Positions 8,683-17,621 of a stretch of 64,000 bases of DNA are shown piece after piece. The translations under genes were made by a program, and so were the position numbers. Positions within the stretch are counted from its first letter, which is position 1; each line of letters begins with the position of its first letter. The stretch comes from WLMZ01 sp043753895 (GTDB lineage: Bacteria; Actinomycetota; Acidimicrobiia; Acidimicrobiales; Ilumatobacteraceae). Location: contig JAYUWK010000163.1 of the NCBI GenBank assembly GCA_043753895.1, forward strand, positions 1 to 64,000, read 5' to 3'. The notes beneath the pieces were generated by a model that was not told the DNA's origin, ran no database searches, and was given only the letters and a program-made list of their open reading frames with translations.

Positions 8683-9786
8683 GTGACGTCTCCGGCATCT
8701 GCGCGCCCATTTGACCCCGTTCGATACGGCATCATCGGCTCGGGAATGATGGGCGGCGAGCACATCCTCGACCTCGTCAAGAATCCCCACGCCGAGGTCG
8801 TTGCGTTGTCGGACCCCGTCGAAGCCTCGCTCGAGTGGGGTGTTGCGTGCGCAGGCCAACCGGTGGCCACCTATCGCAACCATCGCGATCTCCTCGCCCG
8901 TGATGATCTCGATGCCGTGGTCATCGCTTCGCCCAACTTCACCCATGCAGCGTTGCTCGCCGATGTGCTCGACACCGACCTGGCCGTGATGGTGGAAAAG
9001 CCGATGTGCACCACGGTGGCGGACTGCATCGACGTGAAGCGCCGAGCCGCAGGGCGCAGCGCGATCACGTGGGTCGGATTGGAGTACCGGTACATTCCGG
9101 TGGTTTCGACATTGCTCGATCAGGCACGCACGGGAGTGTGCGGAACCATCCGGATGGTGTCGATCCGTGAGCACCGGTTTCCGTTTCTCGTGAAGGTGGG
9201 CGACTGGAATCGATTCACCGAGAACACGGGTGGCACGTTGGTCGAGAAGTGCTGTCACTTCTTCGATCTCATGCGCCAGATAGCGGGATCTGAACCCACT
9301 CGCGTGTTCGCGTCGGGCGCACAGGACGTGAACCATCTCGATGAGGTGTACGAAGGCCGTGTGGCCGACATCTTGGACAATGCCTACGTGATCGTCGACT
9401 TCGCAAACGGTGTACGTGGCGCGCTCGACCTGTCGATGTTTGCCGAGGGTGGCCGCTTCGAGCAGGAGGTCACCGTCGTCGGCGACCGCGCCAAGTTGGA
9501 AACCACGTTCCCCGGCGACGAGGTGTTCGTCGGCCGTCGCCACACACCGGGAATCGTCAGCGTGGCGGCGCCGACACCGCAGGATGTGCCGTATCCCGAG
9601 TTTCACGGCGGATCGTCGTACCTCGAGCACGTGCACTTCATCGATTGCCTCCGCCACGGGCGCCCGGCCGAAGTGACCGTGGATGACGGCCTGTGGTCGG
9701 TCGTGATGGGCGCCGCTGCGCATCGCTCGATCGACGAGGGCCGCGTCGTGCACATCGAAGAGTACGGGCTCGACGCTGTCGTCTGA
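8683..9786 (+). CDS. Gfo/Idh/MocA family NAD(P)-dependent oxidoreductase
   Basis: The 367-residue protein has an N-terminal Rossmann fold (YGIIGSGMMGGEH, about residues 15-27) and the family motif VEKPMCTT, whose lysine takes part in catalysis. The C-terminal half is the alpha/beta substrate domain. Members oxidise or reduce sugars, inositols or related ring compounds, and the substrate is not predictable here. The GTG start lies seven bases after a TAGCGT hexamer at 8670-8675. It is divergent from thymidine phosphorylase and upstream of, but separate from, the zinc operon, which has its own regulated promoter. Confidence 0.9.
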   Translation: MTSPASARPFDPVRYGIIGSGMMGGEHILDLVKNPHAEVVALSDPVEASLEWGVACAGQPVATYRNHRDLLARDDLDAVVIASPNFTHAALLADVLDTDLAVMVEKPMCTTVADCIDVKRRAAGRSAITWVGLEYRYIPVVSTLLDQARTGVCGTIRMVSIREHRFPFLVKVGDWNRFTENTGGTLVEKCCHFFDLMRQIAGSEPTRVFASGAQDVNHLDEVYEGRVADILDNAYVIVDFANGVRGALDLSMFAEGGRFEQEVTVVGDRAKLETTFPGDEVFVGRRHTPGIVSVAAPTPQDVPYPEFHGGSSYLEHVHFIDCLRHGRPAEVTVDDGLWSVVMGAAAHRSIDEGRVVHIEEYGLDAVV

Positions 9787-9798
9787 TCCCAATATGGG

Positions 9799-9811
9799 AA
9801 TGACTCTCATT
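9799..9811. promoter_or_regulatory. Zur-box-like palindrome of the znu operon
   Basis: AATGA-CTC-TCATT is a perfect 5-3-5 palindrome resembling actinobacterial Zur sites, which centre on AATGA/TCATT arms. It ends five bases before a TAGCAT hexamer (9817-9822), itself six bases before the znuA GTG. Zinc-bound Zur would block this leaderless promoter. The regulator gene is not in the window. Confidence 0.65.
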
Positions 9812-9828
9812 GTTGGTAGCATGACGGC

Positions 9829-10788
9829 GTGATCCGCCTTCGAAGTCTCGTCGCGATCGCGCTCATCCCGAGTGCGATCATGGTCGGGTGCTCGGATACA
9901 ACGACGACGACAACAACGCCGTCGTTCACGAGCGGCACGGTGAAGGTGGGGGTTGCGTTCTATCCGATCGAGGAGATTGTTCGCTCCATCGGGGCGTCGG
10001 AGGTCTCGATCGTGGATCTCGTGCCGCCTGGCGAGTCGGCGCACGACTACGACCCGACACCGCAGCAGATCACCGATCTGCAGTCAGCAGACATCGTGTT
10101 CTATCTCGGGAGTGGGTTTCAGCCCAATGTGGAGAAGGCGATCGCGTCGCTCCCCGCACGCGTGCGGCGTGTCGACCTATTGTCCTCGGTTCCGCTCATT
10201 GCGGTGGATCCCCAACTTGCTGGAGCCGACGGGCAGACCAATGGTGAGGTGCTCGGCAACGGCAAGGACCCGCACGTGTGGCTGGCCCCGACGAACATGG
10301 AGTTGATGACGGCCGAGGTGCACCAATCGATGGCGAGTCTGCCCGATGTGGATGCAGCAGCGCTGGCGTCGGGGGCATCGGCGTACACGGCCACGCTCGC
10401 CAAGCTCGATGCCGAGTTCTCCACCGGTCTCGCGCGTTGCACATCGAACGTGATCGTCACTAGCCATCGTGCGTTCGGGTACTTGGCCAAGGCCTACCGT
10501 CTCCGCCAAATCGCCATTTCGGGTATCTCGCCCACCGAGGAGCCGTCTGCAAAGACCCTCGAAGCTGTCGCACAGGCCGCCAAGGCGAACAAGGTCACCA
10601 CGATCTTCTTCGAGCGCAACCTGCCGGCTGATCTGTCCAAGACGATTGCCAACGAGATCGGCGCCACCACTGATGTGCTCGATCCCGTCGAATCGCGCTC
10701 GTTGGAGCAGCTCAAGGCCAAGGCCGGCTACGTGTCGATCATGGAGCAGAACCTGGTCGCGTTGGTGAAGGGGTTGCGCTGCGCATGA
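9829..10788 (+). CDS. znuA: Zinc ABC transporter substrate-binding lipoprotein
   Basis: This cluster A-I (ZnuA/TroA-like) metal-binding lipoprotein captures zinc, or possibly manganese, outside the membrane. The signal peptide ends with the lipobox MVGC (Cys21), followed by a low-complexity run of threonines as a tether. The three metal histidines are recognisable in GESAHDYDP, KDPHVWLAP and TSHRAFGYLAKAY, and the fourth ligand is probably the acidic residue in DVLDPVE. The His-rich loop of many ZnuA proteins is missing; a short Gly/Asn/Asp loop replaces it. The GTG start is set by the promoter. The ATPase gene overlaps its end by four bases. Confidence 0.92.
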   Translation: MIRLRSLVAIALIPSAIMVGCSDTTTTTTTPSFTSGTVKVGVAFYPIEEIVRSIGASEVSIVDLVPPGESAHDYDPTPQQITDLQSADIVFYLGSGFQPNVEKAIASLPARVRRVDLLSSVPLIAVDPQLAGADGQTNGEVLGNGKDPHVWLAPTNMELMTAEVHQSMASLPDVDAAALASGASAYTATLAKLDAEFSTGLARCTSNVIVTSHRAFGYLAKAYRLRQIAISGISPTEEPSAKTLEAVAQAAKANKVTTIFFERNLPADLSKTIANEIGATTDVLDPVESRSLEQLKAKAGYVSIMEQNLVALVKGLRCA

Positions 10789-11555
10789 GCGATGGACCGG
10801 TCCTTGAGCTCAGCGGCCTCGGCGTGCACTACGGTGATCGTCAGGCGCTGCACGATGTGAATTTCTCCGTGCGCAGCGGTGAGTTGATCGGGGTCATCGG
10901 ACCCAACGGCGCAGGCAAGAGCACGCTCTTCAAGGCCATCTGCGGCCTGGTGAACCACCAGGGTTCGGTCGATGTCAACGGGGTGCACTGCCACGACCGA
11001 GTCGATCGCATGGACGTTGCCTACATCCCGCAGCGCAGCGACGCAGATCTGTTGTTCCCGATCACGGTGGGCGAATTGGTCGTGGCTGGACGTCGGCGTT
11101 TTGGTCGCTGGTACCAGAGGGCGAACGCCGCCGATCGTGCGGCTGCGACGGCGGCGCTGGCTGCGGTGAAGCTGTCGGGCTACGAAAATCGGTCGCTGTC
11201 CGAGCTGTCCGGTGGTCAACTGCAGCGCGCCTACATCGCCCGCGCGCTCACCCAGGAGGCTTCGGTGGTGTTGCTCGACGAAGCACTCAGCGGTGTCGAT
11301 CAGCCCACAACGAACGAACTGTTCGATCTCTTCGCCGAGTTGAGTCACCACGGCACCACGTTGCTCGTGGCCACGCACGATCTCGCGCTGGCGCGCCGTT
11401 GCTTTGCGCGGTTGATTGCGGTGAACGGAACCATTCGCGGCGATGGCCCGCCCGAGGTGGTGCTCGCGCCGGCAGTGCTGGACAGCACCTTCGGGTCGGG
11501 CGCAAATACAGGCGACGGTTCGGGAGAGGGGCCAACTGGTGCATTGGCTCACTGA
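10785..11555 (+). CDS. znuC: Zinc ABC transporter ATP-binding protein
   Basis: This cytoplasmic ATPase of 256 residues powers the zinc importer. Visible motifs are Walker A GPNGAGKST (about residues 43-51), the Q-loop in YIPQRSDAD, the signature LSGGQLQRA, Walker B VVLLDEAL and the H-loop ATHD. Its ATG overlaps the znuA stop (ATGA). The C-terminal 25 residues (GSGANTGDGSGEGPTG region) are a flexible tail, and the permease gene starts inside their coding sequence. Manganese specificity cannot be excluded, but the Zur-like site upstream favours zinc. Confidence 0.93.
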   Translation: MSDGPVLELSGLGVHYGDRQALHDVNFSVRSGELIGVIGPNGAGKSTLFKAICGLVNHQGSVDVNGVHCHDRVDRMDVAYIPQRSDADLLFPITVGELVVAGRRRFGRWYQRANAADRAAATAALAAVKLSGYENRSLSELSGGQLQRAYIARALTQEASVVLLDEALSGVDQPTTNELFDLFAELSHHGTTLLVATHDLALARRCFARLIAVNGTIRGDGPPEVVLAPAVLDSTFGSGANTGDGSGEGPTGALAH

Positions 11556-12375
11556 TCCGTTCCAAGCCGAGTTCATGCGGCGCGCCTTCATCGCCGCGGT
11601 CATCATCGGCATCGTTGCGCCGGTCGTGGGAACGTGGATCGTGTTGCGACGTATGGCCAACCTCGGCGACGCGATGAGCCATGGCACCTTGGCAGGCGTG
11701 GGGCTGGCGTACGCCGCGGGTTTCAACGTGCTCATCGGAGCGATGGGTGCTGGGCTGCTGATCGCGGTGTTGCTCTTGGCGTTCTCGTCGAACCGACGCA
11801 TTGGCCAGGAGACGGTGATCACCGTCCTCGGCACTGCCTTCTTCGCGATCGGTGTCGTGGTGATCTCGCGCCTCGACACTGGTGTGGAGCTGACCCATTT
11901 CTTGTTCGGGCGACTGCTCACGGTGAGTTGGGGCGATATCTGGCTGAACCTCGCTCTCGGTGGAGGCACGGTGTTGGCCGTGGCCCTGATGTTCGGCGAG
12001 TTACGCCTGGCCACGTTCGATCACGTGCAGGCCGAGCAGGTGGGGGTACGCGTCGAGTTGGTGCAGGCTGCCCTGGTGCTGTTGCTCTCGGTGGTGGTGG
12101 TCATCAGCTTGCGCGCCGTCGGCACCATCATGTCGGTCACCATGCTCGTCACCCCTGCGGCCTCGGCACGGCTGTTGGCGCGCACCCTCAAACAGATGAC
12201 CCTGATCGGTATTGCGATCGGCGTCTCCGTCGGTGTGGTCGGCCTGATGCTCAGCTATCACCTCGACTCGGCGCCCGGCGCCACCATCGGCTTACTCGCC
12301 GCTGCGGTGTTCTGCGTGGTCTTCGCCGTCACGTTGCCGCGGCGCAATAAACACCACCACCGACCGATGTTCTGA
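11539..12375 (+). CDS. znuB: Zinc ABC transporter permease (ABC-3 family)
   Basis: This integral membrane permease has eight or more hydrophobic segments over 278 residues, from FIAAVIIGIVAPVVGTWIVL to LLAAAVFCVVFAVTL. The conserved cytoplasmic loop LRRMANLGDAMSHGTLAGVG is typical of ABC-3 permeases. The GTG at 11539 (opening VHWLTDPFQAEFMRRAF) is preferred over a longer frame because it fits the family start and has the purine-rich GGGAGAGGGG about ten bases upstream. It overlaps the end of znuC by 17 bases. The last residues RRNKHHHRPMF are histidine-rich and could bind metal on the cytoplasmic side; that role is inferred. Confidence 0.9.
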   Translation: MHWLTDPFQAEFMRRAFIAAVIIGIVAPVVGTWIVLRRMANLGDAMSHGTLAGVGLAYAAGFNVLIGAMGAGLLIAVLLLAFSSNRRIGQETVITVLGTAFFAIGVVVISRLDTGVELTHFLFGRLLTVSWGDIWLNLALGGGTVLAVALMFGELRLATFDHVQAEQVGVRVELVQAALVLLLSVVVVISLRAVGTIMSVTMLVTPAASARLLARTLKQMTLIGIAIGVSVGVVGLMLSYHLDSAPGATIGLLAAAVFCVVFAVTLPRRNKHHHRPMF

Positions 12376-12448
12376 CGGTCGGCGGTCGGCGTGCCGGGCC
12401 CCTCGATCCGGCGGCCGCTGAGAGTGCGGCGACTTCGGTCCGGGGCGA

Positions 12449-13072
12449 TCAGGTGAGTTGCTCGGTGATCAACGCAAGCAGGTCGTCGTAGTCGTCGACT
12501 GCCGGAAATTGCGGGAACTCGGCAATCACGTTTGCTGGGGCGTGGAACAGGAATCCGGCATCGGCCTCGGCGAGCATGGCAGTGTCGTTGTACGAGTCGC
12601 CGGCTGCGATGACGCGGTAGTTCAGCCCGTGCAGCGCCTTCACGGCATGGCGCTTCTGATCGGGCAGACGCAGTTGGTAGTCGACGATGTGATCGTCCTG
12701 CACGATGAGGCGGTGGCAGATCAGCGTGGGATAGCCGAGGTGGCGCATGAGCGGCATTCCGAACTGCTCGAACGTGTCCGACAGCAACAGTACCTGCGTG
12801 GTCAATCGCAGCGTGTCGAGAAACTCCTTGGCGCCGTCGAGCGGTGCGAGGCCGCCGATGACATCGGCGATCATCGACATCGTCAGGCCGTGCTCGCTCA
12901 GCAACTGCAGGCGTCCGCGCATGAGCACGTCGTAGTCCGGTTCGTCACGAGTCGTGCGTCGGAGCGCATCGATGCCGGTGCGTTCGGCCACGGCAATCCA
13001 GATCTCGGGCACGAGAACACCCTCGACATCGAGTGCGACGATGGACTGTTGGGGCGATGACGCTGAACTCAC
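12449..13072 (-). CDS. thrH: Bifunctional phosphoserine phosphatase/homoserine phosphotransferase ThrH
   Basis: The 207-residue HAD-superfamily protein closely resembles Pseudomonas ThrH, which dephosphorylates phosphoserine and can transfer the phosphate to homoserine. Recognisable blocks are ALDVEGVLVPEIWIA (nucleophile Asp15), TRDEPDYDVLMRGRL, VLLLSDTFEQF (motif II Ser), the lysine in DQKRHAV, and IAAGDSYNDTAML with LFHAPANVIAEFPQFPAV. The frame is open far upstream, but the GTG at 13072 gives the family length and starts just before the first strand. It follows the old-yellow-enzyme gene by 52 bases on the same strand, so the two may be co-transcribed. Confidence 0.9.
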   Translation of the reverse strand: MSSASSPQQSIVALDVEGVLVPEIWIAVAERTGIDALRRTTRDEPDYDVLMRGRLQLLSEHGLTMSMIADVIGGLAPLDGAKEFLDTLRLTTQVLLLSDTFEQFGMPLMRHLGYPTLICHRLIVQDDHIVDYQLRLPDQKRHAVKALHGLNYRVIAAGDSYNDTAMLAEADAGFLFHAPANVIAEFPQFPAVDDYDDLLALITEQLT

Positions 13073-13124
13073 AGGCGCACATTGTTCACGATGCGGGTCC
13101 CGCGATGCGAAAGGAGCCCCGAAT

Positions 13125-15260
13125 TCAGAGTGCGATGGCAACTGCGTGTGCGGTGTGCATGGCACCTTCGATGTATCCGACTGCCCCGGCGTCGCCGACC
13201 ACGTGCACCGTGAGGCCTGCCGACCGGCACGCATCGGCGAACGTGGTGTCGCTGCGTACTTCGCTGGCGATGATGACATCGTCGGCGCTGACGGAGATCG
13301 ACGCACCTGGCTCACCGGTGGACACGCTGTAGATCACGGCCGTGGCCGTCATCTCGGTGACCTGTGCGTTGCGTACCAATGTGACGCCGTGGGCAGTCGC
13401 CTTCGCTACTGCAGCCCAGCGGCGGGGCATGGCCATGGGCAGGCCCAGATGTGGGCCGGGTTCGAGCACGGTGACCGTGCGGTCGCGCTCGGCGAGGAAC
13501 TCCGCTAACTCCAGGCCCACCAAGCCGCCACCCACGATGATCACGTGCTGACCGATGGGCATCCAACGGCGTGACAGCGACCGCATTGTCTCAGCACTCT
13601 TGGTGATGCGCAGCGTCCGACCCACGGCCAACGCGGCGCGGTCCAGCAACGAGCGCTTCGCCGTGGTCTCGCCGCTCGAGCTGTCGCCGGTGATCAGGGC
13701 GCGCATCTCGTCGCCCGAGCGCACGTTGCCGAGATCACCACCCGGCACGGGCAGACGTCCGCGAACGGCGCCGGTGGCCACGACGACGACATCGGGCTGC
13801 AGCGCCGACACGGACTGAACCGTTGCGTGTGTGCCGAGGCGCACATCGACACCGTTGCGGGAGATCTCGTGTGCGAGCCAGTCCACCAGCATCTCGTTGG
13901 CGGGTGTGGTGAGCTGGCTGAACCACATCGTGCCGCCCAGCCGGTCGCTACGGTCGAGCAAGGTCACCCGGTGACCGCGCTGCGCCGCAATGCGAGCCGC
14001 CTCCATGCCAGCCGGGCCACCGCCCACCACCACGACGTGTTGGCGAGAGGTAGTGGGTCGGATCTGCGCAGCGGAGGCGGACTCGTTGCCGAGGGCGGGA
14101 TTGACCGCGCATCGAGGCGAAGCCTCAAAGAAGTTCTGCTCGACGCACACGTAGCAGTTGATGCACGGTCGAACGGACTGGCGTTGGCCCGACGCGAGCT
14201 TGCGCACTAGTTCGGCGTCGGCCAGTTGTTGACGACCCATCGACACGAAATCGCACTCGCCGGCAGCCAGCATCTCCTCAGCGATCTCGGGCAGCAGACG
14301 ACCCACTGCGATCACTGGGATGCCGACGGCTCGCTTCACCGTGGCGGTCATCGCCCGGTACTGGCCCACCTCTGCCGGGAGAGGGCCTAGCGTGAAGTCG
14401 CGAAACGGGTTGACCGCGTTGGCCGAGACATGGATGGCGTCGGCGCCGGCGGCTTCAGCGAGTCGCGCTGTAGCCGCGGTTTCTTCAGGTGTGATGCCGC
14501 CTTCGATGCCGTACTCGCAGCCGTTCAGTCGGACCAGGATCGGGAAGTCGGGCCCGACGCGATTGCGTACGGCGTGAATCACGTCCACGAGCAAACGCGA
14601 TCGATTCTCGAGCGACCCGCCGTATTCATCGGTACGCAGGTTGTAGGCCGACGAGAGAAACGTGGAAATGAGGTATCCGTGTGCGCCGTGAATCTCCACG
14701 GCGTCGCCTCCTGCAGCCTGCACTCGGGCAGCCGCCTCGGCAAACTGCGAGATGACCCAGAGCAGGTCGTCAGCGGTGGCCGAGCGATACGTCGCGGACT
14801 TGCCCTGCGAGGCAGATGCGAGCCCCATCAGTTCCTCGATGGGGTTGTCGACCAAGGAGCTGAGGTCCATGTGGCCGGGCGGTGGGTTGGGCACCAACTG
14901 CGGTCGGCCGTCGGCGGAATCGACGCTGGCAACCTTTCCGTGGTGCACCAGTTGCACGCACGATAGGCCCCCACCGGAATGCACACCGTCCGCGAGAGCG
15001 CGCAAGCCAGGTAGGAAACGGTCGTCACTGAGGCCGGGCTGCTTGCGTGTCGTGGCTCCGAGCGGCCACGACACCGCCGCTGCTCCGGTGATGACCATGG
15101 CACATCCGCCTGCCGCTCTGGCTGCATAGTGTTCGACCTCGGCCGTGGTGATCTCGCCTTCGTCGCAATGGTTCATGTCCATCGCTGGCAGGATCACGCG
15201 ATTGGGCAATGTGAGCGCACCAAGCCGGGCGGGGGAGAGCAGGGTTGCGAAGGCGGTCAC
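13125..15260 (-). CDS. 2,4-dienoyl-CoA reductase/NADH:flavin oxidoreductase (OYE + FeS + FAD fusion)
   Basis: The 711-residue multidomain flavoenzyme has an N-terminal FMN barrel of the old yellow enzyme family (about residues 1-360, with the active-site-like EIHGAHGYLISTFLS and EYGGSLENRSRL). A four-cysteine [4Fe-4S] motif follows (CINCYVCVEQNFFEASPRC, about 370-390), then a C-terminal FAD/NAD domain (VVVVGGGPAGMEAARIAA and VIIVGGGLVGLELAEFLAE). This is the architecture of FadH and trimethylamine dehydrogenase relatives, which reduce enoyl or dienoyl groups. The GTG start lies eight bases after a TAGCGT hexamer that forms part of the shared TCTGACG palindrome, so it should be repressed together with other lipid genes. 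Confidence 0.92.
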   Translation of the reverse strand: MTAFATLLSPARLGALTLPNRVILPAMDMNHCDEGEITTAEVEHYAARAAGGCAMVITGAAAVSWPLGATTRKQPGLSDDRFLPGLRALADGVHSGGGLSCVQLVHHGKVASVDSADGRPQLVPNPPPGHMDLSSLVDNPIEELMGLASASQGKSATYRSATADDLLWVISQFAEAAARVQAAGGDAVEIHGAHGYLISTFLSSAYNLRTDEYGGSLENRSRLLVDVIHAVRNRVGPDFPILVRLNGCEYGIEGGITPEETAATARLAEAAGADAIHVSANAVNPFRDFTLGPLPAEVGQYRAMTATVKRAVGIPVIAVGRLLPEIAEEMLAAGECDFVSMGRQQLADAELVRKLASGQRQSVRPCINCYVCVEQNFFEASPRCAVNPALGNESASAAQIRPTTSRQHVVVVGGGPAGMEAARIAAQRGHRVTLLDRSDRLGGTMWFSQLTTPANEMLVDWLAHEISRNGVDVRLGTHATVQSVSALQPDVVVVATGAVRGRLPVPGGDLGNVRSGDEMRALITGDSSSGETTAKRSLLDRAALAVGRTLRITKSAETMRSLSRRWMPIGQHVIIVGGGLVGLELAEFLAERDRTVTVLEPGPHLGLPMAMPRRWAAVAKATAHGVTLVRNAQVTEMTATAVIYSVSTGEPGASISVSADDVIIASEVRSDTTFADACRSAGLTVHVVGDAGAVGYIEGAMHTAHAVAIAL

Positions 15261-15264
15261 GAGA

Positions 15265-15281
15265 TCTGACGCTACGTCAGA
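15265..15281. promoter_or_regulatory. TCTGACG-N3-CGTCAGA operator (oxidoreductase promoter)
   Basis: TCTGACG (15265-15271) and CGTCAGA (15275-15281) form a perfect 7-3-7 palindrome four bases upstream of the GTG start. The minus-strand -10 hexamer TAGCGT overlaps its centre, so binding would block transcription. The same palindrome occurs at four other promoters in the window. Confidence 0.8.
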
Positions 15282-15330
15282 AACGAGCCTGCGTGCGTGC
15301 CCGACGAGTCAGTTGGGACGGGGCGTCACC

Positions 15331-15774
15331 TCACGAGGAGGGTTGCTCGGCTTCGGCCAAGCGCATCGCGAGCGTGTTCAGGATCTTGCGTGTCACCGAC
15401 GGGACGTCGTCGAGCAACGCGGAGAATTCTGCCGAGTCCAACACGAGAAGTTCCATCTTGGTATCGGTCACCACTGAGGCATTGCGCGGGTGGCCGGTAA
15501 GCAGGCCGAGTTCGCCCACGACGGCACCGGGTCCGATCTCGGCCACCTTCACGCCATGGCGGTGCACCGACGCTGTGCCCTCGACCACGATCATCATCTC
15601 GCGTGCAAAGGTGCCCTCGATGAGCAGCGTTGCCCCTGCTTCCACGAAGAGCGTGGTGGTCAGCCGAGCGATGGTCTCGAGTTCCTTCTTGGAGCACTCG
15701 CGTAGCAGCGGCACCTTCGCCAGCCTCTCCAGCGGTGTTTCGCAACGAGCCATGATCTGTGCCTTCACTTCCAC
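15331..15774 (-). CDS. Cyclic-nucleotide-binding domain protein
   Basis: The 147-residue protein is a single CRP/cNMP-binding beta-barrel domain. The phosphate-binding cassette is recognisable as VGELGLLTGHPRNASVV (about residues 88-104), preceded by GVKVAEIGPG. There is no DNA-binding helix-turn-helix, so it is not a CRP-type regulator. It may act as a sensor or a subunit-like effector domain. In Actinobacteria such stand-alone domains are common and mostly uncharacterised. It is divergent from an acyl-CoA synthetase gene, and a link with lipid metabolism is inferred only from that. Confidence 0.85.
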   Translation of the reverse strand: MEVKAQIMARCETPLERLAKVPLLRECSKKELETIARLTTTLFVEAGATLLIEGTFAREMMIVVEGTASVHRHGVKVAEIGPGAVVGELGLLTGHPRNASVVTDTKMELLVLDSAEFSALLDDVPSVTRKILNTLAMRLAEAEQPSS

Positions 15775-15779
15775 TTGGG

Positions 15780-15800
15780 AATCTCACCATACGTTAGCTC
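15780..15800. promoter_or_regulatory. Degenerate TCTGACG-type operator (acyl-CoA synthetase promoter)
   Basis: AATCTCACC-ATA-CGTTAGCTC has the same 9-3-9 geometry as AATCTGACG-N3-CGTCAGATT, with two mismatches in the left arm and three in the right. It lies between the divergent cNMP-domain and acyl-CoA synthetase genes. It may be a weak site or chance. Confidence 0.3.
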
Positions 15801-15833
15801 CGAGGGTACGCCCCAGATGCGAGAGTGTGCGCC

Positions 15834-17492
15834 ATGGGGATTACATTTGGCGAGGCAATTGCGCATGTCACTGCTGCTGGCGGGCAGTTCGAAGTGGGGA
15901 ACGCCATCGTCAACGGTTCCGCTCAGCGGGTCTTTGTGAATGCGCCCCCGAACCTCGGAACCTTCTATGCGCTGGCTCCGCCAGAGTCCACATTCCTCGT
16001 GTACGAGGACGAGAGCTACACCTTCGGCCAGGTTCGCGACACGGTGGCGGCGTTGGGTGCTGCGTTGGTCGATCGCTACGGCATTCGCAAGGGCGATCGC
16101 GTGGCCGTCGCGATGCGCAACTTCCCCGAGTGGGTGATCTCCTTTGCCGCGATCACCTCTGTCGGAGCGGTCTCGGTGTCGATGAACTCATGGTGGACCG
16201 AGGACGAGATGGATTTCGCGCTCGAGGACAGCGGGGCGAAGGTGCTGATTGCCGACGACATCCGCATTGATCGATCCCTCACGACCTGCGCCCGTTTGGG
16301 CACACAGATCATCGGCGTGCGCCTGGCCACGGTGCCCGCTGGCGTTGATGCCTGGAACGACGTGGTGGTGCCCGGCACTCCGTTGCCGTTCGTCGAAGTC
16401 GGCCCCGATGATGACGCAACCATCCTGTATACCTCTGGCACCACTGGCCGACCGAAGGGCGCTGTTTCCACCCACGGGGCGATCATCCAGGCAATGATGG
16501 CGTTCTCGTGCCGGGCTGGCGCCGAGCGTCTGCGTCAGCCGTCGGAGCCTTCGGCCACGCCACCTGCATTCATCCTCATCGTGCCGTTGTTCCATGTCAC
16601 CGGTTGCGTCCCCGTGATGCTCGGCTGTTTCGCGGGTGGTGTGAAGTTGGTGATCATGTACAAGTGGGATGTCGACAAGGCACTCGAACTCATCGAGCGC
16701 GAACGCATCACCAACTTCGTCGGTGTACCGACACAGAGTTGGGACTTGGTGCACTCGCCCCGGTTCAGCGAGTTCGACACATCGAGCCTGCGCGACATCG
16801 GCGGCGGGGGAGCACCGGCACCCCCTGCGCTCGTGGAGAAGGTGGCGAACAGCTTCGCCAAGGGCAAGCCGACCATCGGCTACGGCATGACCGAGACCAA
16901 CGCGTATGGGCCGGGCAACCGTGGCCAGGACTACCTCGACAAACCCACCAGCTCCGGGCGGGTGGTGCCGATCATGGAAATTGGCATCCGCGGTCCACTC
17001 GGTGAGGACATTCCCGTCGGCGAGCGCGGCGAGATCTGGTTCAAGGGCCCCAACCTGATCCGCGGCTACTGGAATCGTCCCGAGGCCACCGCTGAGACCA
17101 TCGTCGATGGTTGGTTGCGCTCGGGCGATCTCGGCCATCTCGACGACGAGGGTTTCATCTACGTGGAGGATCGCGTGAAGGACATGATTCTGCGCGCCGG
17201 TGAGAACGTGTACTGCGCCGAGGTCGAGGCCGCGATCTACGAGCACCCCAGCGTGCACGAGGCCGCTGTGTTCGGGGTGCCGCACGAACGCCTCGGCGAA
17301 GAGGTTGCCGCCGGGGTGTACGTGAAGGAGGGCTGCACGCTCACGTTCGACGAGCTTCGTGCGCACGTCGGCGTACGCCTTGCATCGTTCAAGGTGCCCA
17401 CCCATGTGGTGTTCTTCGAGGAGGCCCTGCCGCGCAATGCGTCGGGCAAGATCCTCAAGCGCGAGCTGCAGCGCCAGATCACCGAGGTCTGA
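15834..17492 (+). CDS. Acyl-CoA synthetase (AMP-forming, FadD type)
   Basis: The 552-residue member of the ANL superfamily activates a carboxylic acid to its acyl-CoA through an acyl-adenylate. The P-loop-like YTSGTTGRPKGAV (about residue 200), the adenine-binding GYGMTETN, the hinge region GWLRSGDLGHLDDEG and the C-terminal catalytic lysine in NASGKILKREL are all intact. The ATG at 15834 is chosen over a GTG nine bases upstream, because MGITFGEAI is the more natural start. No strong Shine-Dalgarno sequence or TANNNT box is seen. The chain length of its substrate is not predictable. It is one of three paralogous acyl-CoA synthetases in the window. Confidence 0.92.
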   Translation: MGITFGEAIAHVTAAGGQFEVGNAIVNGSAQRVFVNAPPNLGTFYALAPPESTFLVYEDESYTFGQVRDTVAALGAALVDRYGIRKGDRVAVAMRNFPEWVISFAAITSVGAVSVSMNSWWTEDEMDFALEDSGAKVLIADDIRIDRSLTTCARLGTQIIGVRLATVPAGVDAWNDVVVPGTPLPFVEVGPDDDATILYTSGTTGRPKGAVSTHGAIIQAMMAFSCRAGAERLRQPSEPSATPPAFILIVPLFHVTGCVPVMLGCFAGGVKLVIMYKWDVDKALELIERERITNFVGVPTQSWDLVHSPRFSEFDTSSLRDIGGGGAPAPPALVEKVANSFAKGKPTIGYGMTETNAYGPGNRGQDYLDKPTSSGRVVPIMEIGIRGPLGEDIPVGERGEIWFKGPNLIRGYWNRPEATAETIVDGWLRSGDLGHLDDEGFIYVEDRVKDMILRAGENVYCAEVEAAIYEHPSVHEAAVFGVPHERLGEEVAAGVYVKEGCTLTFDELRAHVGVRLASFKVPTHVVFFEEALPRNASGKILKRELQRQITEV

Positions 17493-17536
17493 AACCCGGC
17501 CGCCTCGGGACTGCGCGCGGGGGTTTGGTGGATTTC

Positions 17537-17557
17537 CCACGTGTAACGTGGTTTATT
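17537..17557 (+). terminator. Hairpin terminator after acyl-CoA synthetase
   Basis: CCACGT-GTA-ACGTGG is a perfect six-base stem with a three-base loop, followed by TTTATT. It lies 45 bases after the synthetase stop, in the space between two convergent genes. The stem is short and the T-run brief, so it may be a modest terminator. Confidence 0.5.
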
Positions 17558-17621
17558 CGACTCACCCCCGCCGATTCGTGGCGCATTGAGTTCGTCGGAC
17601 GCACGCCGATGCGAGCTGCGT

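Noticed and set aside
10728..12014. 428-codon minus-strand frame opposite znuC and znuB
   Set aside because: It has no recognisable domain and covers two well-supported ABC transporter genes.
12376..12448. Rho-independent terminator between znuB and thrH
   Set aside because: GC-rich stretches could pair weakly, but no clean stem with a T-run was found.
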